Below, piece after piece: positions 56,138 to 64,000 of a DNA stretch of 64,000 nt (position 1 is its first letter; each line of letters opens with the position of its first letter). The notes below the pieces were generated by a model, which ran no database searches, was not told the origin of the DNA, and saw only the letters and a list, made by a program, of their open reading frames with translations. The DNA comes from Liopterus haemorrhoidalis (lineage: Eukaryota; Arthropoda; Insecta; Coleoptera; Dytiscidae). Made by a program: the position numbers and the translations under genes. The stretch is from NCBI GenBank assembly GCA_963971575.1, contig OZ020620.1, positions 39,532,924 through 39,596,923 on the forward strand. The letters are read 5' to 3'.

Positions 56138-56506
56138 GAAAAAATTTGATTTTGCGGTGACCAGCATAACTCGTCACTAGATCATCTGAAATCAAAAATC
56201 CAAAAAGATTTTGTTAGTTTATAAGTTTGCCGAGGTAATGACGTTGAGTTTTTATTTTTAAAATGATTTTTCAGTTTTTAGCGTTACTTAGAAGACAAAA
56301 AAAAAAAATTAGTTTCCCCTAAAAAAACCTAAAAATGAGTATATTTGTGATTGTTAAATAAAAAAAAACCATGAAAAAAAAAATATATCTCAACGTCGTT
56401 ACCTCGGCAAACTCATAAACTAACAAAATCTTTTTAGATTTTTGATTTCAGATGATCCAGTGACGAGTTATGCTGGTCACCGCAAAATCTAATTTTCAAA
56501 TTTTTT
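56138..56506. repeat. foldback: 110-bp inverted arms, 140-bp loop
   Basis: Arms 56138-56248 and 56389-56506 are near-exact inverses, passing through GATTTTGCGGTGACCAGC and TTTGCCGAGGTAA. The loop is A-rich and non-coding. Confidence 0.88.
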
Positions 56507-56514
56507 CGTTTTAT

Positions 56515-56913
56515 CACAAAACGTCTCAAATAAAAGTTATTAGTAATTGCATTTATAGTAACTTTTGTTCAATAAATTTTTTCGAAATATTTTTCTGTTG
56601 CTAAATATTCGCAAAAATCTTAAAATCGACACGAGTAAACTCCCATTTCTAGTCAACCGATCTTCATAAAAAACAATAGGGTTCTTCTCATTCAATAGGA
56701 GAATTTTTTAGTACTATAACGAATTCTCTAAGTTGAACCGTTCTTGAGTTATCGTGTATACACACACACAGACACACACACATACGGACGGCACTTCGAA
56801 AATAGGTTTTTTGGATTCCCTGGACCATGAAACGTGGTCATCAGTTAAAATCTCGACATCGAAAATTTTCGCGATTACAATACTTGCCTCTTATATATTA
56901 ACCTCGGGCAAGT
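56515..56913 (-). repeat. dispersed repeat family P, copy 3
   Basis: Inverse copy of most of 17677-18150: GTCTCAAATAAAAGTTATTAG, an AC microsatellite (56757-56783), GGATTCCCTGGACCATGAA and terminal GGGCAAGT at 56906-56913. Confidence 0.8.
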
Positions 56914-57512
56914 AAAAACATTATTTAAATATCTTTATCAGTTTCACTTTGCAGTAAAGGAATTTTTCAATTTACAGATATAGAAAAATCTCTTTCTTTG
57001 CTCCTCATTTTCTATAAGAAACCCTTGTAGCGTCCTTGATCTGTGAGGATTATATTTAATTCTAGATTTTATTGTTCTCTGTCAATGCTCCGCCAACAGA
57101 TAGTAAAATCTTGAGACCAACACATCCCCAAACACCACTGGGAAATCTTTTAGCTTTGTTTAATTTCGTTTTCTGTAATGTTGACAAATGTGGGTTAGGA
57201 TTTCATTACAGTTCCATGAATGTGGAACAAGTTTGCACAAAACTTTTTAATTACCTCATATTTACTTTTCCGCGCTCTGTTTAAGAAATATTCTGTTAGA
57301 ATTTCTTTTTACTTTCTTGTTCCAGGCAAACGTATGTTTCAAAAAGTAATATATCACGATCTATTCTAGTAACGTAAGGTCCGGGGCAACAATGAAATTG
57401 GGGTTGTTCACCCAATAGAAATAGTATTAGATGATTGATTGGGAGGCCTATATTCAGCAGTGGCCAAATTTATCTAGTTAATAAGGGTCTCCAAAATGGT
57501 TGATCTGGACCC
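56914..57512. other. unassigned AT-rich DNA
   Basis: Nothing recognised. Confidence 0.4.
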
Positions 57513-57520
57513 CTTGGAAT

Positions 57521-57870
57521 CAGGGGCGACACAAGGGGGGGGTCCAAGGAATCCAGACCCCCCCCCGTACCGTGAGACTTTTTTTTGCTCCTTTTTCTTG
57601 AAATTTAGAATTGAGGACCTTTTTTTTGCTTTTCACTTAAAATTTAGAAGTGAGGACCTTTTTTTTTGCTCTTTACATAAAATTTAGAAGTAAGGACCTT
57701 TTTTTTGCTCTTTACTTAAAATTTAGAAGGACCTTTTTTTGCTCTTAACTTAAAATTTAGAAGGGAGGACCTTTTTTTTGCTCTTCACTTGAAATTGAAA
57801 TTTTGCCCTGTGTTTATAAAAATTATGTATAATTGGACCCCCCCAAGCCAAAAATCTGTGTGCGCTCCTG
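57521..57870. mobile_element. 350-bp hAT-like element with minisatellite
   Basis: Starts CAGGGGCGACACAAG and ends CTGTGTGCGCTCCTG; exact 8-bp CTTGGAAT at 57513-57520 and 57871-57878. The interior (57590-57800) is five to six units of 35-40 bp containing GGACCTTTTTTTTGCTC and AAAATTTAGAAG. Confidence 0.9.
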
Positions 57871-57879
57871 CTTGGAATC

Positions 57880-59045
57880 GATATGAAATTTCTAGGGGTC
57901 AATTCGTCCTAAAGGGTCTCAGGACATATTATAAAACAACCTTTAAACAAAATGTTTTTTTGTGAAATTTATATTTTTTAAATATTTTTACTTAAAGAAT
58001 ATAAAATATAAGGACAGGCGGTTCAAATTTTTGTAATCTTCAGATTTTTTTCTATCTAGATAAAAAATAGGGCCCTCCTTTGTAATCGCCTTTTTGATCC
58101 GTGTAGTTTTGAAAATTCGTAAATATTTCATTTTTGAAGACCGTATCTCAAAATCTACATAAGATAGAGCTCATTTTGAAACCAATACCAAACAGAAACA
58201 AAAATTTGAAAATTGTTTTTTTTTTTATTTTTTTCCTGAAATTTCAAAAAATTCTAACTTAAGAACAATAAAATATAGAGAACTGCGGTTTAAATATTTG
58301 AAATCTTCGTATATTGTTTAGTCTAGAAAAAAATTGGGGCCCTAATAACCAGACTTTTACAATAAATTCAAATCGTTAAACAAAACCTTTGAAAATGGTC
58401 AAAAAACGAAAAAATCGTAAGGGGTACCCCTTAAGATTTTTTCGTTTTTTGAAAAACTATTTTTTCTCTCTGATTTACTTCAAAATGTATATACTTATGT
58501 ATTTTGAGTCGTAGATCTCAAAAATAATCTCCATTATAAGCTACCAGTTACCGTTTTTGAATAAATTTAAAAATACCGACAGAAAATGACCAGGTTTAAA
58601 AAAATATGAGAGAACGCTTTAAATATAGTTTTTTAAACTTGCAAACCAAAATTTGGTCTCTACACAAATTTAAAAAAAAAGGTAAAATTTGCGCAAGAAA
58701 ATAACGTAGAACGATGATAGTCACTCACTAGGTATTGAGAAGTGACACGCATGAATACGCTAACTGCTGACCAAATTATTGTACTAAATACTGCAGTACA
58801 GTTTATACTTATTACGTATATTTTAGTGTTTAATTTTTGTTACAATGTCCACAAAAATTGTAGTGTTTTTGGCTGTCATTTAAGAAAAGACAAAGATAGG
58901 CTTCTTAGTTTTTTACTTTTCATGAGAAAAATAGAGAGAAAGTTAATATTAAGTCCAAATTTTTTCGTCATGATTCTGTTATGCACCTTGATACCTGTGG
59001 AACGCTTAAAAATTCAATAATGTTACAAATTTTTACACCTTTCTT
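57880..59045. other. AT-rich DNA with a 52-bp palindrome
   Basis: 58400-58451 is a near-perfect zero-loop palindrome centred on TAAGGGGTACCCCTTA with AAAACGAAAAAATC arms (one mismatched pair). A 92-codon frame at 58742-59020 is unrecognised. Nothing else seen. Confidence 0.45.
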
Positions 59046-59049
59046 CTCT

Positions 59050-59435
59050 TCTTCTTCATGGGCCTTCATTTATTTAATTTTGATCATAGGCCTCCTCCAT
59101 TTAATTGTTGTCTGTTGTGGGCCAATTCATACCATGCAAATCCAGCATGTCGCTTGATGCCATCACCTCATCTTATTTGCTACTTTCCTCTTCGTCTCCT
59201 TCCTTCCTAAGGATGCCACAGCTGAGTTAAAGTGTTCCAGCGGTTATCTGTTTGTCTGAATTTGTGACCCACAAACTGCCATTTTAATTTTTCAACCCTT
59301 TCAATGACATTCGTTACCCATGTGTTTCCTCTTATCTATTACTTGGTATTGTTGTTGCAGGGTGATCTATAGCAGTGTTTCTCAACCTTTTCTGGCATGG
59401 GACCCCCGAAATTATATAAATATTGTCTGCGGCCC

Positions 59436-59496
<61 letters not shown>

Positions 59497-60420
59497 GGTG
59501 TATCAAGATAGAGGGAACACGATTTTTCTCGAAAAGGCAACGTGTGAGCAAGTTGGGAAAAATTTTGAACTAAAATTTATATAAAACATTAAATGGTAGT
59601 ATTGAAATTATCCGGAACTACAGGATATTAAGGACAGTTTCGAATTGTTATATGGGAACGTATGTCATATTGAGTATCTTTGGATAGAACTTTTCAAAAG
59701 AAACAACTTTTACTTAAACATTTTTTCAGTATCTTTTACGGTTGACAAAAAACTATAATATATATGACGATTATATTCCCTATAACGAGTTGAGTTATCT
59801 GTAGCTCGGAGAGTAATAAAAAAAAATACAATAAAAAATATTGCACTTTTAAGTCGTACCTACTTCAAAGTACAACTTGAATTTTGATTGCTTTTGATCA
59901 GTTTGTTTAGCAAAAGCTCATTTTACTCATTATAAAGTTAGCTAGTCACAACTTTATAAAATTAATACTCCATTTAGTTCCGCTTAAGCGTTTGAAATAG
60001 CCTGTAGCTTAAATTAGTTGTCAAAATAAGTAATTAGATAGAATAATAAATAAAATATTTATTTTATTTATGTTATGAAAGGTATATTTTTATGAATATA
60101 AATATAAGACTCGTATTTATAAATATGAATAAAATTTATATCTTGCAAGATTGAGCGCATTGCTATTATATTTTCATGTTTCTATCTTGTATAAATTAGC
60201 GACCCCCCGACGAAGCCTTCACGGCCCCCCAGGGGGCCGCTGCCCCCCGGTTGAGAAACGCTGATCTATAGTACTTGTCTTTCCATTTGCTTGTCTGTAA
60301 TTGCTAGTTTATCGACAATTTTCCTTGTTAAAGTCCATGTTTGTGCCCCGTATGTTATGGCCAGTAAAACACATTTGTCATAGATAAATTTATTTAGGTC
60401 ATTTAGTTTTTAGGTGTTGA
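59050..60420 (-). pseudogene. RTE-like LINE fragment split by hAT element
   Basis: Right part (60264-60400), minus strand: YDKCVLLAITYGAQTWTLTR, then KLAITDKQMERQV. Left part (59060-59372): WVTNVIERVEKLKWQFVGH, then DNRWNTLTQL and EGRRRRGK. Together these are consecutive segments of the RTE/BovB-type protein after the polymerase (TYG.ETWTLT...MER.ML..., RV.DV..R...LKW.W.GH.AR). The hAT element at 59373-60263 interrupts them. Confidence 0.78.
59373..60263. mobile_element. hAT element, ATCTATAG target duplication
   Basis: Starts CAGTGTTTCTCAACC and ends GGTTGAGAAACGCTG; exact 8-bp ATCTATAG at 59365-59372 and 60264-60271. GGCCCCCC motifs at both ends, a TA microsatellite at 59440-59490 and a module (59493-59730) also found at 61980-62220. 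No transposase. Confidence 0.93.
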
Positions 60421-60639
60421 GTTATTTTCTTATTCTTCAGTATGAAAGACAATTTGCCATATTATGTCACCCAGCCAAGTTTGATTCTGCGATATATTTA
60501 CGCTTCCCTATTTTTTCCAGGTCTTATGGTTGGTTCTAGGTAGACATATTGCTCCACCTATTCCCATTATTTACTCTCATTTTAATAAAATAAAAACGTA
60601 TTATGCCTAATTTGACCGGTTAGTTATGAGCAAATTAAC

Positions 60640-61031
60640 GTCATGAAACCAAAGCTTCTCCAGTGCTCGGCGCGTTCTCTGAATTTTACCTCATCCACCT
60701 TATAGCCCAGATCTGGCGCCTTGTGACTTTTTCCTCTTTCCAAAGCTTAAGGAACATCTCAAGGGCAAGCGTTTCTCTTCGGATGCAGAGGTGATAGCGG
60801 AGGTGCGGAAATGTTGCCGTGGGAAGCCTTCAGACTTTTTCCTTGACGGACTTGAAAAACTCGTACCACGTTGGCGTAAATGTATTACTGTCAATGGCGA
60901 TTATGTGGAAAAGTGAATATATCAGTGCGTAGAGGATAGTTTATACTATTATTTCACATTTATATGTAAACCATATATCAATTACTAATAAAGTTATGTC
61001 CATGGAGGCATTAGTTTTCAATATGCCCTCG
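60640..61031 (+). pseudogene. mariner transposase C-terminus
   Basis: Plus-strand frame from HPPYSPDLAPCDFFLFPKLK (third catalytic Asp block) through KEHLKGKRFSSDAEVIAEVR to CITVNGDYVEK and a stop near 60915. Then 110 bp to the 3' terminal sequence ATGCCCTCG and TA. The upstream two thirds of the element are missing. Confidence 0.82.
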
Positions 61032-61033
61032 TA

Positions 61034-61900
61034 CTACTGTCGTCAATCATATTTCCTGTAATCACGCGCCGCCACCAGTAATGTCACAAAATTGTACTGC
61101 TTCTTCTTAAAAAGTCCATACTAATTCAGACAGCCTAATAAAACAAAATAACATCATAGGCTTTCACAAAAACAATGTTTTACCCAACTTAAGCTTTCTT
61201 TATCACCGACTTGCCTTCCTTACTGCTACATTTACTGATAATAAAAGCCCAAGATAGACACGACTCAGTTTACGACGTTTATAAAAGCATAGAGAGTATT
61301 CCTAAATTGTCTATTCAACGCAAATGACGTCATTTAGAAACTAAAAGGACGTCTATCTTATTTTTACCAGTAAAGAATATTTTTCCAAACTGTTATCATC
61401 AACATTTATAAAACAGTAATAATTTCATTTTTTTATATTAGCTCATTTTCTTTTATATAATTTTACAAGACAGTAAATTAATTTTTAACAAAAAATGTTT
61501 TATACGGATGACGTATTTAGAAGTGGCTGTTAAGAAAATATAATGGTCTCTTATTGAAAAGTATAGCTTTATTTAATCTGGAATTTTAAATGGAAAGATT
61601 TTGTAGATGTTAAGGCTACGTTTATAAGATGTGAAGATAAGCGAAAGAACAGAATGTAACAGGCGTGAACGAAGGAAAGTATCGAATAAGGTTGTTCGAT
61701 CGCATGCATGAGATCAACGAAACGAAATTGTCCAAAAATAAACTTTCATTCACCTCAGGAAATACTTCAATATTTTAAAAATAAAAAATATTTCCAAAAA
61801 AATCTTAAAAGTGACACATAGTCCAGGATATTTGTGTTTTTTAATGGTGGTTTTGGAGAAAGTTTTTGTGGGAGTTTTGTAAATTGATGGAATTCATCAA
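61034..61900. other. unassigned AT-rich DNA
   Basis: No feature recognised. Confidence 0.4.
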
Positions 61901-61979
61901 TTTACAAATTCAACAATGGAACACTTGTAAATAAAAATACTTGCAAGCCATTATAGGTAATCGTAACAGATATTAAAAA

Positions 61980-62295
61980 CATGTTTATGTAAAGGTTGTT
62001 TTGTTTTTCAAAAGTTTTTTCCAATTATACCCTACACGCCATACATTCCTATATAAAAAATCGAAGTTGTCCTTGATATCCTGTACTTCCGGTTTATTCC
62101 GAAAATTTAAATACTACTATCCAATTATTTGGGTAAACTCTGGTCACCAAATTTTTTTCCCAACTTGCCACACATCGTCTTTTTGAGAAAAATCGTGTTT
62201 CGTCTATCTTGATACACTTTGAGATCCCTCCATCGCCCCCCACCCCTATATATATATATATATATATATACAGGACCGGTGGTTGGGAAAGACTG
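61980..62295 (-). mobile_element. hAT-like end with shared CAAGATAG module
   Basis: The right end GGTTGGGAAAGACTG (to 62295) is hAT-like and preceded by a TA microsatellite (62249-62270). From 62220 leftwards the sequence is an inverse copy of 59493-59730 (GTGTATCAAGATAGA, CACGATTTTTCTC, AAGTTGGGAAAAA). The other hAT end was not found. Confidence 0.55.
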
Positions 62296-62593
62296 CTCCA
62301 GGTAACTATCTGACAGATAAGGTTATATGATACTTTCTGTGCTGAATAAATGTTATCCCGTCTTTCAATACAAATGTATCTATCGGATAGTTATCTAACG
62401 GATAATGAGACTGACGTATTGAATTCACTGCTTGGTAATTCCATTTATTCAGAAGATAAAGTTCCAGATAACATTACTGTCGGATAGTTACCTAGTGGTT
62501 TAAATGAAGGTGGAAAGACCGGGCCTTAAGATCATAATGCCCGGGGGGGGACACCTTAGCCCTCCAAATGAACCCCTAAATAAAAAAATTAAC

Positions 62594-62752
62594 CTGTATA
62601 AAATTCTCGAGAGATAACTCCATTATACTTCCAATAGTAATTTTCATCCCTTTCTGAGATCTCGGAATTATCATTGATAGCCCAAAAGTCATCCTATTAT
62701 CACCTCTGTCATCCCATTTTACCATATAGGCCGTGTCTCCAACGCTATACCT
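62594..62752 (-). CDS. possible exon of an unrecognised gene
   Basis: A 159-bp minus-strand segment, open in one phase, reads RYSVGDTAYMVKWDDRGDNR, then MTFGLSMIIPRSQKGMKITI and LSLENFIQ. It is preceded by TTTATTAAAATTTCAG, a good acceptor, and followed by CAG/GTTAAT, an acceptable donor. The whole frame from MIEDLLKF spans 62576-62779. I do not recognise the protein; a decayed transposon protein is the main alternative. Confidence 0.35.
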
Positions 62753-62759
62753 CTGAAAT

Positions 62760-63420
62760 TTTAATAAATCTTCAATCATATTGGGCCCGGTAGTTCAATT
62801 TCAACCACCTGTATACTATTGATAAAATATTAACATATGTGTTTATTCTCATAAAGAATTATTTTAAGCAATTCTGTTCCTTATGTATTAATTGTTAATG
62901 ACTATATTCCTTAATGAGCTTTATCAAGATTAACCATCTTGATATGTAGTGATACGTGATTTTTGCAAGTGGCGTCTTCATTTTTTTCTGATGTTTTAAG
63001 TTATTTTTAAGTGATAAAAGTGCAGAAAATACTTGAAATAGTGTGTTATAGTGTGGTTACTGTTTGGACTCTATGCAGACCAAAATTGGAGCGACTGGAA
63101 AGGTATTTGTAGAAATTTTTGTTAATTTTATAATGTAAGTTATTGTTATGTAGAATGTGCTTCTATGGACAATATAGAAACACATATATGCATACACTAT
63201 CGGCTATAACTAGAGAAACAAAATTATTTTTTAAATTATTTTCATAAATCCCGATTATTGACTAAATGAAAATTGAATTATATTAGTATAGCAACAACAA
63301 TTTATAAGTTAGAACCTGCTCTTAAAAATATTTGTTGTACTGGTACAATAAATAAAATAATTAACTTTCTGCTGCAGCAGACCATCTGCATATTTCTTTA
63401 TTTCTTTAATTATGGTAAGC
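62760..63420. other. unassigned AT-rich DNA
   Basis: Nothing recognised. Confidence 0.4.
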
Positions 63421-63473
63421 CTATATATATATATATATACATATTAGTAGATGATCTTGACGAGTCGGTATAA

Positions 63474-63557
63474 TAATAGTGTTTCTTTTTTAAATCGTCG
63501 TGTAGGTGACATAAATTTATTTCACCTACACGACGATTTAAAAAAGAAACACTATTA
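63474..63557. repeat. perfect 36-bp hairpin, 12-nt loop
   Basis: 63474-63509 and 63522-63557 are exact inverses (TAATAGTGTTTC... GTGTAGGTGA), loop CATAAATTTATT. TA microsatellites lie close on either side (63423-63438 and 63555-63576), inside the remains of a hAT element. Confidence 0.93.
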
Positions 63558-63573
63558 TATATATATATATATA

Positions 63574-63641
63574 TAGGGGGGCCGCAGACAATATTTAAGT
63601 TATTTTGGGGGTCCCATGCCATAAAAGGTTGAGAAACACTG
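63574..63641 (-). mobile_element. solo hAT end
   Basis: Inverse of 59373-59440 with about nine tenths of bases alike: CAGTGTTTCTCAACC then GGGACCCCC and GTCTGCGGCCCCCC running into a TA microsatellite. No other end found. Confidence 0.7.
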
Positions 63642-63644
63642 CTC

Positions 63645-64000
63645 TAACTCACAGGTGGTGTGGAAATAAGTAATTTTTTTATCAATACCCGTGGTTTTCA
63701 TCTTCATTTCTTCAAAATTAATCATTAAAAATTATTCATTTAAAATTACTTGTAAAAACACCACTTAAGGTTTCTGTACATTATGTACTCTAGTGTTATT
63801 ATTGATAACGTTAGATTAATTTCACAAAGTAACAATCAAAAAATCACTACATTTTTCAAGTTATTTTATGTAAGTTTAATCAATTTTGTGTCGGATAATC
63901 TTTCCTATTTGATCTGATCCATCCATCACTGTTTCTTTAACTCAACTGACAGATACCCAGAGTAGTCAGTTCCCCAACTACAAATTCCTTATAAAACATA
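63645..64000. other. unassigned AT-rich DNA
   Basis: Nothing recognised up to the window edge. Confidence 0.4.

Noticed and set aside
57590..57800. Regularly spaced ~37-bp units resembling a CRISPR array
   Set aside because: Units are contiguous tandem repeats inside a hAT element with no unique spacers, and the genome is animal.

Overview
This window is nuclear DNA from an animal, almost certainly an insect with a large, AT-rich, transposon-bloated genome. Evidence for this is the absence of bacterial gene organisation, one spliced exon of a stomatin-like gene, the transposon families present (mariner, Tc1, pogo, PIF/Harbinger, many hAT elements, and jockey-, CR1-, RTE- and R2/R4-type non-LTR retrotransposons), and a short CCTAA array like the insect telomere unit. 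I cannot fix the order; a beetle or a hemipteran would fit. Nearly everything recognisable is mobile DNA, mostly decayed and often nested.

Layout. 0-10 kb: a hAT element (455-1393), a jockey-like LINE split by an 867-bp short element, a Tc1/mariner deletion derivative beside a mariner relic, a second hAT element, a 1.3-kb mariner-superfamily element with a nonsense-mutated transposase (7858-9167) and a Tc1-like pseudogene. 10-23 kb: a hAT element with a transposase C-terminus, a TTAA-flanked element with two nested insertions, a pogo-like element, a mariner relic, an unusual element with inverted subterminal arrays, an R2/R4-like LINE 3' end, the stomatin exon (22022-22094, minus strand) and a mariner with two 3' ends. 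23-35 kb: a broken copy of a multicopy arthropod gene family, LINE ends, a tRNA-containing dispersed repeat family, a ~650-bp tandem duplication, and a hAT element nested in an R4-like LINE. 35-47 kb: the best-preserved element in the window (37587-38897, intact 362-residue transposase), a 1.6-kb foldback element, RTE fragments and a PIF/Harbinger element with perfect 39-bp inverted ends. 48-64 kb: more dispersed repeat, a 755-residue LINE reverse transcriptase with a mutated catalytic motif, a CR1-like and an RTE-like LINE each split by a hAT element with exact 8-bp target duplications, several palindromes and a possible unknown exon (62594-62752).

Functionally this looks like intronic or intergenic DNA around a stomatin-like gene on the minus strand. 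Only the transposase at 37702-38790 reads as a complete, plausibly active protein. Internally deleted elements with good ends (hAT, Harbinger, pogo, foldback) would depend on transposases made elsewhere. Nested insertions with readable target duplications give a relative order: the LINE copies at 1.6-3.2, 33.8-35.0, 52.8-54.7 and 59.0-60.4 kb are older than the DNA transposons inside them.
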